Assembly (NCBI GenBank): GCA_045863555.1
Contig: BTUU01000020.1
Location: 37,611-101,610 of the forward strand
Length of the DNA stretch: 64,000 nucleotides
From: JACRLV01 sp045863555
GTDB taxonomy: Bacteria; Planctomycetota; Phycisphaerae; UBA1845; Fen-1342
Direction of reading: 5' to 3'
The translations under genes were made by a program, and so were the position numbers. The notes beneath the pieces were generated by a model. It saw only the letters and a program-made list of their open reading frames with translations. It had not been told where the DNA came from and did no database searches. This document shows positions 26,482-34,359 of this stretch, piece by piece (position 1 is the first letter of the stretch; each line of letters starts with the position of its first letter).

Positions 26482-27402
26482 GTGGGATGTCACGTGTCCA
26501 GCAGGTGCCCGGATATTGAGACGCGCGTGCACGCGGCGCGAGCACTGCTTCGTTGCTGCGAAGCCTGCGAGCACCGCTGCGGCGTTGATCGGGAAAACGG
26601 CGAGGCTGGCGAATGCCGGCTGACGGCGGATTCGTTCATCTTCCGCTCGTACGTCAGCGTCACGGAAGAGATCGAGGTGATTCCGGCACTTCGCGTCTAC
26701 CTTGCCGGCTGCAACTTCCGTTGCGGCTTCTGCGACACGGCGCCCGAGTGCTTCATTCCGAATCGAGGCCGGCGCTGCGACCCCATTGAGCTGGCGAACG
26801 AGTGGGCGGACGAGATCGAGCGCGGCGTTCGGACCATCAGCATCCTCGGCGGCGAGCCGACGTTGAGTCCGCATACGCTACTGGAGGCCGCCGCGGCCGC
26901 CCCTCGACGGCTTCCGCTCGTAATCAACACGAACCTCTACATGACGCCGGAGGTTATTGACCTGCTGGATGGCGTCGTGACGACCTACCTCGCGGATCTG
27001 AAGTTTGGCAATGACGAATGTGCGGAGCGGATCGCCGGAGTGCGGCCGTACGTCGATATCGCGACGCGCAACCTGAACCGCATCGCCGCGCGAACGCCCG
27101 TCATCGTGCGGCACCTGCTCCTGCCCGGGCATCTCGATTGCTGCTTTCACCCGATCGTCGACTGGCTCGACACACATCAGCCGGGTGTACGCTTTCAGCT
27201 CTACCCAGGATTCGTGCCTTGTTATCGGGCGGGCAACGTCAACTTGGGCCGTCTGAACCGCGCCGAGGAGATCGCCGCAGCGGAGAATCGCCTTCGGGCA
27301 TCCCGTTTGCTTTGGGAGACGCATGGAAATGGAACCGCCGGAATGCGAATCGAACTCACGGTCTCCGGAACCGGGCTTCGCGGCCATCACACTGGGCGTT
27401 GA
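26482..27402 (+). CDS. Radical SAM protein of the PflA/AmmeMemoRadiSam-like type
   Basis: A radical SAM enzyme of 302-306 residues. The cluster motif is CNFRCGFC (CxxxCxxC), followed by SILGGEPTLS, the glycine-rich SAM motif. An N-terminal Cys-rich lead (CCEACEHRCGV and GECR) matches the extended N-terminus of pyruvate formate-lyase activase-like proteins. Such enzymes make a 5'-deoxyadenosyl radical; the substrate here is unknown. Start: GTG 26482 follows GAAGAGGAGG by one base, so GTG 26494 is the better-spaced alternative. It opens a plus-strand operon with the AAA ATPase and DUF1257/DUF2997 genes. Confidence 0.85.
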   Translation: MGCHVSSRCPDIETRVHAARALLRCCEACEHRCGVDRENGEAGECRLTADSFIFRSYVSVTEEIEVIPALRVYLAGCNFRCGFCDTAPECFIPNRGRRCDPIELANEWADEIERGVRTISILGGEPTLSPHTLLEAAAAAPRRLPLVINTNLYMTPEVIDLLDGVVTTYLADLKFGNDECAERIAGVRPYVDIATRNLNRIAARTPVIVRHLLLPGHLDCCFHPIVDWLDTHQPGVRFQLYPGFVPCYRAGNVNLGRLNRAEEIAAAENRLRASRLLWETHGNGTAGMRIELTVSGTGLRGHHTGR

Positions 27403-27535
27403 CGGGCGGATCTACTGCCACGATCTCACGCCGGAGCTCGTCGACGTACTGACCGCGCTATGCCCGGATGAGCCGGCCCTGTCCCAGCGGCGAACGGCCG
27501 GCGAGATCGTCTGCCGCCCGGAGGGAGCGTCATGA
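27323..27535 (+). CDS. Small hypothetical protein between radical SAM and AAA ATPase genes
   Basis: A 70-residue protein starting at ATG 27323 inside the end of the radical SAM gene and ending in an ATGA overlap with the ATPase gene. The core ITLGVDGRIYCHDLTPELVDVL resembles a small ligand or carrier-type fold; no family was recognised. Both overlaps support real translation in the operon. It might be the peptide substrate or a partner of the radical SAM enzyme, which is speculation from position and size. Confidence 0.65.
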   Translation: MEMEPPECESNSRSPEPGFAAITLGVDGRIYCHDLTPELVDVLTALCPDEPALSQRRTAGEIVCRPEGAS

Positions 27536-29118
27536 GTGGCCCGGCTGCCGCGAAGGCTGAACGCCCGGCGCGAAGCGAGATCGAGGTCCTCATTCGTGCC
27601 CGGTACCCGATCATCTACGTCGTGAGCTGGGAGGAATCCCGCGTCGAGCGCCACCTGCGCGAAATCGCAACCAAGCGGCAGAAGCAGCTCTATTGCTGGT
27701 CTGTGACGACCGGATTGCTCAAGTCCGGCACGCAGTCCACGTCGGCACCGAAAAGCCGCGGCCTTGCGGACCCAGTCGAAGCGCTTGACGCGGTGATCGA
27801 GCACAAAGAGGCGGCGATCTACCTATTCAAGGACTTTCACCCGTTTATGCGCCAGCGCGACTCCAATGTCGCGGTGCTCCGCAAACTGCGGGAAGTCGCC
27901 CTCGCGCTGAGCGACAGCTATAAGACGCTCGTCGTCTGCGCCCCGGTGCTGGAGCTGTCGCCCGAACTCGAAAAAGACGTGACGGTCGTCGATTTTCCGC
28001 TCCCCGGCCCGCCCGAGTTCGATCAATTGCTGCAACGGATCTGCGCCGACGTCGCCGCGAATACGAAGCTACGGATTTCACTCACCGCCCACGATCGCGA
28101 ACAGCTCATCCAGGCCGCGCTGGGCCTGACGCTACAGGAGGCCGAGAACGTCTTCGCCAAGACGATCGTCAACGACGGCCACCTCTGCGCCGAAGATGTG
28201 TCGGTGGTCTTCAGCGAGAAACAGCAGATCATCCGGAAGAGCGGCCTGCTGGAATACTACGAATCGAGCACCGCGGCAGAGGACGTCGGCGGGCTCGATC
28301 TGCTCAAGGAGTGGCTCCGAAAGCGGGCGCTCGCCTTCTCGGACAAGGCCCGGCAATTCGGACTACCCGCGCCCAAGGGCGTGCTGCTCGTCGGCGTGCA
28401 GGGCTGCGGAAAGAGCCTCTGCGCGAAGGCGGTCAGCACGATGTGGCGCCTGCCGCTGCTGCGTTTCGACATGGGCCGGATGTTCGCGAGTCTCGTCGGC
28501 TCTTCCGAGGAAAACGTCCGCCGGGCCATCGCCGTGGCCGAGTCGATCGCGCCGGTCGTCCTCTGGGCCGACGAAATCGACAAGGCGTTCGCGGGGTCGC
28601 AGGGGTCGGCGAATACCGACGGCGGAACCACGGCCCGCGTGATGAGCACGTTTCTCACGTGGCTCAGCGAGAAGACGAAGCCGGTGTTCGTGCTCGCGAC
28701 TGCGAACAACATCTCGCAGCTGCCGCCGGAACTGCTGCGGAAAGGGCGACTCGACGAGATCTTCTTTGTCGATCTGCCCAACAGCGCCGAACGGCGGCAG
28801 GTCTTCGAGATTCACCTGCGCAAGCGGCAACGTGAGCCCGAGAAATTCGACTTGGACGCGCTCAGTCGGGCGGCGGAGGGGTTCAGCGGGGCGGAGATCG
28901 AAGAGGCCGTGATCAGCGCGCTTTACGACGTCTTTTATCTCGACAAGCCGCTCGAAACGGCCGATCTGCTCAATTGCATCAGCCAGACCGTTCCGCTGTC
29001 TCGCACGATGGCCGAGGGCATTTCGTCGTTGCGAAGCTGGGCCGAGGGCCGCGCCCGGCTGGCGTCACGGCGGGACGTCGACGCCGAGGCCCAGGCGCGC
29101 CGCAAGCTGGAGATGTGA
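27532..29118 (+). CDS. AAA ATPase of the Ycf46 type
   Basis: A 528-residue AAA protein. The N-terminal 240 residues form a degenerate ATPase-like domain (IRARYPIIYVVSWEESRVER). The AAA module has DVGGLDLLKEWL (251-262), Walker A GVQGCGKS (288-295), Walker B VVLWADEID (342-350) and the arginine-finger stretch LLRKGRLDEIFF (401-412). This matches the chloroplast/cyanobacterial Ycf46 family, whose biochemical role is not settled. In many bacteria it neighbours DUF1257 and DUF2997 genes, as here. It is cytoplasmic. It is coupled to the small gene upstream by ATGA and lies 19 bases before DUF1257. Confidence 0.9.
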   Translation: MSGPAAAKAERPARSEIEVLIRARYPIIYVVSWEESRVERHLREIATKRQKQLYCWSVTTGLLKSGTQSTSAPKSRGLADPVEALDAVIEHKEAAIYLFKDFHPFMRQRDSNVAVLRKLREVALALSDSYKTLVVCAPVLELSPELEKDVTVVDFPLPGPPEFDQLLQRICADVAANTKLRISLTAHDREQLIQAALGLTLQEAENVFAKTIVNDGHLCAEDVSVVFSEKQQIIRKSGLLEYYESSTAAEDVGGLDLLKEWLRKRALAFSDKARQFGLPAPKGVLLVGVQGCGKSLCAKAVSTMWRLPLLRFDMGRMFASLVGSSEENVRRAIAVAESIAPVVLWADEIDKAFAGSQGSANTDGGTTARVMSTFLTWLSEKTKPVFVLATANNISQLPPELLRKGRLDEIFFVDLPNSAERRQVFEIHLRKRQREPEKFDLDALSRAAEGFSGAEIEEAVISALYDVFYLDKPLETADLLNCISQTVPLSRTMAEGISSLRSWAEGRARLASRRDVDAEAQARRKLEM

Positions 29119-29137
29119 ATCCTGCGAGGAGAGTTCC

Positions 29138-29587
29138 ATGAGTGCTGTCTGCGTCCTGACACCGATCGTCATCAGTTCCTGGCCGACGATCTCCGCCGCC
29201 GTTTTCGGGGCGGCCGCGAGCCTCGGCTTTGCCGTGAAACCGGAGCGGATCCAGGCGGACGCGCCGCGCAAGCGCACCGTCGAAACCGAGGTGCCGAACA
29301 GCGAAGTCGTCGGTGAAGCGATGGGGCCGTCGCAGAAGATCGTGGTTCAGCGCGGCGACATCACCATCGAATTCGGACAGAACGATCGCGGCGCGTGCAC
29401 GGTCTGTGTTACCGGCGAGGGGCACAGCGATTTCGAGCTTCGCAAGATCGGCGAGGAGGTCGCCGGCCGCGTGGTTCAGCAGTTCGCTTATCACAAGCTG
29501 ATGACCGAGCTGAAGGCCCGCAAGTTCACCGTGATCGGCGAGGAAGTGCTGGCCGACGAATCCGTGCACGTTCGAATCCGCCTGTGA
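29138..29587 (+). CDS. DUF1257 (Ycf35-like) family protein
   Basis: A 149-residue protein. The C-terminal half contains the family-like stretch VVQQFAYHKLMTELKARKF, with the Tyr and Lys positions expected for DUF1257/Ycf35, and the N-terminal half has a short hydrophobic region (WPTISAAVFGAAASLGFAV). GAGGAGAG lies just before the ATG. The family has no established activity; it is encoded next to Ycf46-type ATPases and DUF2997 proteins in cyanobacteria and other bacteria. The assignment rests on the C-terminal motif plus the neighbours. Confidence 0.8.
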   Translation: MSAVCVLTPIVISSWPTISAAVFGAAASLGFAVKPERIQADAPRKRTVETEVPNSEVVGEAMGPSQKIVVQRGDITIEFGQNDRGACTVCVTGEGHSDFELRKIGEEVAGRVVQQFAYHKLMTELKARKFTVIGEEVLADESVHVRIRL

Positions 29588-29596
29588 GGTGTGCGC

Positions 29597-29809
29597 ATGA
29601 AACGCCCCGAATTCGACATTCGAATCGACAAGTCCGGCCGCGTGACGGTCGAGGTGAAGGGCAGCGGCGGCCCCGAGTGCCTCGAACTGGCGGATCTGCT
29701 CAAGGACATCCTGGGACGGGAAGACGAGCGCACGCTGACCAGCGAGTACTACACGCCGGACAGCAAGGTGCGAATCGACGTTCACGTGCGTGATCGCGGC
29801 GGTGCCTGA
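29597..29809 (+). CDS. DUF2997 family small protein
   Basis: A 70-residue protein, beta-strand rich (FDIRIDKSGRVTVEVKGSGG then CLELADLLKDILG), matching the size and GRVxVEVxGxxGxxC pattern of DUF2997. ATG 29597 is preferred over GTG 29591 because GAGGTG sits about 7 bases upstream of the ATG. It follows DUF1257 by 9 bases. The function is unknown; a small carrier or adaptor for the ATPase is one possibility. Confidence 0.8.
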   Translation: MKRPEFDIRIDKSGRVTVEVKGSGGPECLELADLLKDILGREDERTLTSEYYTPDSKVRIDVHVRDRGGA

Positions 29810-29836
29810 GCGTTCTGATGCGGGAGTCGCAGTCGC

Positions 29837-30853
29837 ATGCAGTGTCCGAACTGTGGAATGGAGAACATGCCCGGGCTGGCGACCTGTGTGCGCTGCCAGA
29901 GCGCGCTGCAGGGCGGCGCGCTTGTGGTGACGCCGCGCCGGGCTTCGGCCCTGCGACTGACGACCCGGCTGCTCGCGCTCTGGTACCGCTGCTTCGGCGG
30001 GTGGCGAGTCGACTGGTCGTGGCTCCGGCCATGGACACCGAGAACGTACGAGCCGATTCCGTGGCGGGCCGTGGGACTCACGCTGCTCGCCCCGGGCGTC
30101 GGGCACCTTTACATTCGACACCGCGCGCTAGGCTGGTGGCTGCTGGGGATCTGGGCAGGCGCGATCTTCCTGACGCTGCTTTCACTGGCGACACCGTGGA
30201 CGCCGTGGCTGTTCTCGATCGCCGTAATCGTTCACGCGCTCGCGTTCGCGTCGCTGCTCGCCGCGAACCTGGGTTACGAATCGTGGATCATCCGGGCCCT
30301 GTTCGGCACACTGCTCTTTCTGGCCCTCAATTACTTGCTTTACAACCCGATTGCCGGTTTCTGCGGGCATTTCGTCCGGGCGGTCTACCTGCCTGATATT
30401 CAGCTCAACCCGACCATCGGGTCCGGAGACGGCCTGGTCTGCGAGGGCGATTGGCTGCGCAGCGCGCCGTGCCGCGGGGACATCGTCCTCTACGACATGA
30501 CACCGTACAGTGGGAATGGTTGGTATGTTCGCGAAGGCGTGGGGATCGACCGGATCGTCGGATTGCCCGGTGATCGGATCGAGATCACCAACGGATTTCT
30601 CCGCGTAAATGGTGCAGAGGTCGCGAAGGGAATGGCCCCGCTGGGTGCGGTGCCGCCAATCGCGTCGTTCTCCTGCACGGTGGCGCCCGACCGAGTATTC
30701 GTACTCCCGACGACGCTCAGACTGTATCTCGGGCCGCAGATGGAGTTGCGACCCGAGTTCATCGAGACGGCTGCGCACCTGGACAGGGAGCAGATTCGCG
30801 GAAAGGTCCTGTGGCGGGTGCGTCCGTGGTCGCGCTGGGGACGCGTGGAGTGA
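29837..30853 (+). CDS. Membrane protein with zinc ribbon and catalytically degenerate signal-peptidase-like (S26) domain
   Basis: A 338-residue protein. The N-terminus is a zinc ribbon (CPNC at 3-6 and CVRC at 17-20). Several transmembrane helices follow (about 75-170). The C-terminal third resembles signal peptidase I: NPTIGSGDGLV for the catalytic box, RGDIVLYD, and IDRIVGLPGDRIEI for the lysine box. In active enzymes the first box begins S-M-x-P-T and the second K-R-x-x-G-x-P-G-D. Here the serine position appears to be Gln and the lysine position Asp, so proteolysis by the usual Ser/Lys dyad looks impossible. It is part of the radical SAM/Ycf46 operon and may be a membrane anchor or binding protein. 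Confidence 0.75.
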   Translation: MQCPNCGMENMPGLATCVRCQSALQGGALVVTPRRASALRLTTRLLALWYRCFGGWRVDWSWLRPWTPRTYEPIPWRAVGLTLLAPGVGHLYIRHRALGWWLLGIWAGAIFLTLLSLATPWTPWLFSIAVIVHALAFASLLAANLGYESWIIRALFGTLLFLALNYLLYNPIAGFCGHFVRAVYLPDIQLNPTIGSGDGLVCEGDWLRSAPCRGDIVLYDMTPYSGNGWYVREGVGIDRIVGLPGDRIEITNGFLRVNGAEVAKGMAPLGAVPPIASFSCTVAPDRVFVLPTTLRLYLGPQMELRPEFIETAAHLDREQIRGKVLWRVRPWSRWGRVE

Positions 30854-30863
30854 GGAACTGACG

Positions 30864-31658
30864 ATGGCGGGACGGTTTGCCAACCTGGAGTTCAACGAGG
30901 AGCGCGAGGAGAGAGTCGAGCTCAAGGCGACGCAACGCCTGGGCCTGCGGGGCGAATCCGCCGCGCCCGATCATCTCGCCCGGGCGATCGAGGAGCACCA
31001 CTGGGCGCACTACGAGACGGCGCTCCGTTATTTCACCCGCTGCCTCGAAGTCGATCGGCGGCTGATTCCCGCGTGGGTCGGCCAGGTGCAGATGCTCGTC
31101 GCGCTGCGCGAGTATCACGAGGCGAAGGTCTGGAGCGACAAGGCGCTCGACCTGTTTCGGGGGAATCCGGACCTGCTGGCCGCAAAGGCGCAGGCGTGCA
31201 TCCGAATTCACGACCTGCGCGGCGCGTACGTTGCGAGTGACGGGGCGATGCAGGGCAGCGGCAGCTCCCCCTGGCGATGGCAGGTGCGCGGCGAGCTCCT
31301 CCTCGCGGACGGCAAGCGGCAGTACGACCAGTGCTTCCGGACGGCGCTGGCCGAACCGGCGGCCGACTGGTTCGACCGCGTGATCATCGCCCGGATTCTC
31401 CAATTCCACGGCCGGCTCGTCGCGGCTGCGGAGTACTTCAAGCAGGCTGTCGCGATCGAGATGGGCCATGCTCAGGGGTGGCTGGAACTGGGGCAGTGCC
31501 AGGCCGCCCTGGGAATCTCGGGGCCGGCACGAGTCAGCATCAGCCGGGCGCTCGAACTGAAACCTGACTTGGTCGAGGCTCGACACGCGCTGGAGGATTG
31601 CGGAAGCACCTCGATCCTACGCGGCCTGCTTCGACGGCTCGGTTTCCGGGGGCGATGA
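30864..31658 (+). CDS. TPR repeat protein
   Basis: A 264-residue cytoplasmic protein made largely of tetratricopeptide repeats (HYETALRYFTRCLEVDRRLI, VAAAEYFKQAVAIEMGHAQG, ARVSISRALELKPD). ATG 30864 has GAGGAA upstream and starts 10 bases after the membrane protein gene. It ends 1 base before the PilT-like gene. TPR proteins commonly scaffold complexes; here it could link the membrane protein to the PilT-like or AAA ATPase. No catalytic motif is present. Confidence 0.85.
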   Translation: MAGRFANLEFNEEREERVELKATQRLGLRGESAAPDHLARAIEEHHWAHYETALRYFTRCLEVDRRLIPAWVGQVQMLVALREYHEAKVWSDKALDLFRGNPDLLAAKAQACIRIHDLRGAYVASDGAMQGSGSSPWRWQVRGELLLADGKRQYDQCFRTALAEPAADWFDRVIIARILQFHGRLVAAAEYFKQAVAIEMGHAQGWLELGQCQAALGISGPARVSISRALELKPDLVEARHALEDCGSTSILRGLLRRLGFRGR

Positions 31659-31659
31659 C

Positions 31660-32712
31660 ATGACGATCGAGACGCTGCTGCGCAACGGCCGAAGGCACAA
31701 CGCGAGCGATGTGCATGTGCTGGTCGGACTGCCGCCCATCTTCCGGATCGACGGAGAGATCGTCGTCGCAAAGGGCGAGCCGATGACGGCCGAGGCGTGC
31801 AGAACACTCGTTTCCGAGCACCTGAACGAAGAACAAACCCGGTCGCTCCAGACCACCTGGCAACTCTGCTTTTCGACGACGTTCGGCGACTTCGACCGCG
31901 CCAGAGTCACGATCTACATGCGGAATGGGAGTCCAGAGCTTTCCATTCGGCTCAGCGAACCGGCCATCCGATCGCGCGAGGACCTCGGGCTGCCGGTGAT
32001 TGTGGACGACCTCGTCCGACGGCCCAACGGCCTGATCATCCTCACGGGTCCGACCGGCGTCGGGAAGACCACGACCTTCCATTACATGATTGATCGCATC
32101 AACGTCGAGAAACGCTGCAAGATCGTCACGATCGAAGACCCAGTCGAATTCACGCACCCGAGCAAGCGCAGCATCGTGGTGCAGCAGGAACTGCTCACGG
32201 ATGTGCGGAGCTTCGAGGAGGCGCTGATTCATGTGCTGCGGCAGGATCCGGACGTCATCGGTGTCGGCGAGATGCGCGAGCGCGAGACGATGCACACGGC
32301 ACTGATGGCCGCGGAGACCGGCCACCTCGTCATCGCCACGCTGCACACGCCCGACGCCGTGCAGTCGATCCAGCGCATGGTGTCGGCGTTTCCGGAGGGT
32401 CAGCAGAACGAAATACGGTTCATGCTGGCGAACACGCTTCAGGCCGTCGTGGCTCAGCAACTGCTGCCGCGCGCTTCCGGTGGCCGGCGCGTGCTCTGCT
32501 GCGAAGTGCTGGTCGGTACGGCGGGCGTGCGGCACAACATCCGCGAGAACTCGATCCACAAGCTCTATTCGGAAATGCAGGCGGGCCGAAAGTTCGGCAT
32601 GGTCACGATGGACCACAGCCTGCTCGACCACTACCAGCGCGGCGACATCAGCTACGACACCGCATGCGCGATGGCTCGTGATCCGGGCACGATTAAGGCG
32701 CGCTCCGCGTAG
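31660..32712 (+). CDS. PilT/VirB11-family secretion ATPase
   Basis: A 350-residue ATPase of the type IV pilus retraction type. It has the N-terminal PAS-like region (NASDVHVLVGLPPIFRIDGE), Walker A GPTGVGKTT (130-138), an acidic box TIEDPVEF, Walker B DPDVIGVGEMR (196-206) and the His box GHLVIATLHT. All motifs are intact. PilT normally works with pilus assembly proteins at the inner membrane, but none is encoded here, so this copy seems dedicated to the Ycf46/DUF1257 operon, of which it is the last gene. The sequence ends AxxPGTIKARSA. Confidence 0.9.
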   Translation: MTIETLLRNGRRHNASDVHVLVGLPPIFRIDGEIVVAKGEPMTAEACRTLVSEHLNEEQTRSLQTTWQLCFSTTFGDFDRARVTIYMRNGSPELSIRLSEPAIRSREDLGLPVIVDDLVRRPNGLIILTGPTGVGKTTTFHYMIDRINVEKRCKIVTIEDPVEFTHPSKRSIVVQQELLTDVRSFEEALIHVLRQDPDVIGVGEMRERETMHTALMAAETGHLVIATLHTPDAVQSIQRMVSAFPEGQQNEIRFMLANTLQAVVAQQLLPRASGGRRVLCCEVLVGTAGVRHNIRENSIHKLYSEMQAGRKFGMVTMDHSLLDHYQRGDISYDTACAMARDPGTIKARSA

Positions 32713-32784
32713 CGCCGGTTTCAGGTAGGCGTCGACGGCCTCAACTTTCTACGCTACCTCTATCCTTCGGATGTCGTCTATCCG

Positions 32785-34359
32785 TCAGGGCACTGGACGG
32801 ACGGGTAGAGTCGTCCCGGCTGCACGACGCCAGGGCTCGGTCGGGAGGCGAAGGGTTCGCTCGAGCAGCGTGGGATCGTCGAAGAGGTATTCATCCCAGC
32901 GGATCCGCTGCGTGCCCCGCTTGCGCGGCTGACCCGCACTGAGGATGCCGCTCGGGGCGAGCAGGAAACCCTCGCGGCGGCCGGCGAAGTGAACCAGGCC
33001 GTCGGGGCCGAACATGCTGGCGACGCCGTCGCCCAGCGGCAGGCGGTCGAGTGTGTCGTAATCCGCGATGGCGCAGTCGCGCGACTCGATGACTCGGTCG
33101 ATCGACGCGGCCGGATCGCTCCGGAGGTCGAACCGCACAGGTTCGTGGGTTCCGGCGGCAAGCAGGATGACGGGGCGTGCGGCGGCGGCGGATCGGTCGT
33201 AGGTGTCGGCGACAAGAATGGGACGTCGGTTCTTCTCGCCAGCCTCGCAGGAAAAACGCGCGCCGGCGAACGGCGGCCCGAACTCATTCCGTGCGGCAGC
33301 TTCGATATCGTCGGCTACATAGACCTCGTGGCCGCAGCCGCAGTTGAGGATGATCTCAGCGATGGCGGGCCGGCCGGACGGGTCGAGCGTAAGACGGAGG
33401 GTGCCGCCGTCGATGTGGCCGGCGGCCGCGTCGTCTGCGGTCATCGGGGGCCGATCCGAGAACCACCAGACATAGTTGAGCTGCGGGCAACGCCGACCGT
33501 GGATCTGGGCCGTCGACTGGTACGCATAGATCGTGGGGCGGGCGGGATCGACGGAGACACGGATCGCATCGCGCGTGCCGGAGAGCGAAACAGCGCCGAT
33601 CCGGTCGTAGTCGTCGGGATAGTCGCGCGACGAAGGCCACTCGACGGCGATGCGCGGAGCCCAGCGCGCGATCACGTCATCGGCATCGGAGGACGGATTC
33701 CAGATCGCGGCGCGCGGCAGTCTGTTCTCGTTTCGGTCGCGCACGGCGGCGACGACTTCCTTTTCCTTCTCCTCGATACCGACGGTGACGGCGGGGGAGA
33801 ATCCGGCCAGGAGCACCTGGCGCAGGGCGCGGTCGCGATCGTCAGGGAGAGGTTCAACACCCGCGCGGATTTCGCGCATTCTCCGGCGCCATGCCTGGTC
33901 TGACATTGCGTCCTCTGCGGCGAGTTCCGTGGTGAGCGCGGCCCGGGCTCGGGCTTCGACTACCGCGGTCAGCGCTGCCGCGGACGCGGGGCAGTCGGCG
34001 CGGCGGGCCAGTTCGGCGACGGATGCGGGCGAAAGGCGCGAAAGCTCATCGCAGATCGAGCGGATCGCGAGAGCATCCGCGCGCTGGAGCGATTCGGCTG
34101 CGAGCTTTCGGGCCTGAGCAGCGTCGGGTGAGCTGATGGCCGCGTCGAGGTCGTGAATTGCACCGGCGTCGAAGCGAAGGAACCAGGCGGCCTTGGTTCG
34201 TCGCGCGGCAGCGTCGCGGATGTTCTCGCGCTCGGCGTAATACGCGATCGCCCGATCGAAGTCACGCGGTGCGCAGCCCGTCAGAATCGCAAGCGACAGG
34301 ATCGCGGCGATTATCGATCGCGGCGAGTGGACATCACGACAATTCAAGGCACACCTCAT
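32785..34359 (-). CDS. Predicted lipoprotein of unknown function
   Basis: About 524 residues. The N-terminus has a lipobox, SLAILTGC, so it is probably lipid-anchored outside the cytoplasmic membrane. The first 200 residues are helical and Ala/Arg-rich; the rest is mixed, with YVWWFSDRPPM and EIILNCGCGHEVYVAD, the latter holding a CxC pair. No family was recognised. ATG 34359 is taken as start; an in-frame TTG at 34383 is the alternative. It overlaps the end of the aminotransferase gene by 26 bases, making it the last gene of a seven-gene operon. Confidence 0.75.
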   Translation of the reverse strand: MRCALNCRDVHSPRSIIAAILSLAILTGCAPRDFDRAIAYYAERENIRDAAARRTKAAWFLRFDAGAIHDLDAAISSPDAAQARKLAAESLQRADALAIRSICDELSRLSPASVAELARRADCPASAAALTAVVEARARAALTTELAAEDAMSDQAWRRRMREIRAGVEPLPDDRDRALRQVLLAGFSPAVTVGIEEKEKEVVAAVRDRNENRLPRAAIWNPSSDADDVIARWAPRIAVEWPSSRDYPDDYDRIGAVSLSGTRDAIRVSVDPARPTIYAYQSTAQIHGRRCPQLNYVWWFSDRPPMTADDAAAGHIDGGTLRLTLDPSGRPAIAEIILNCGCGHEVYVADDIEAAARNEFGPPFAGARFSCEAGEKNRRPILVADTYDRSAAAARPVILLAAGTHEPVRFDLRSDPAASIDRVIESRDCAIADYDTLDRLPLGDGVASMFGPDGLVHFAGRREGFLLAPSGILSAGQPRKRGTQRIRWDEYLFDDPTLLERTLRLPTEPWRRAAGTTLPVRPVP

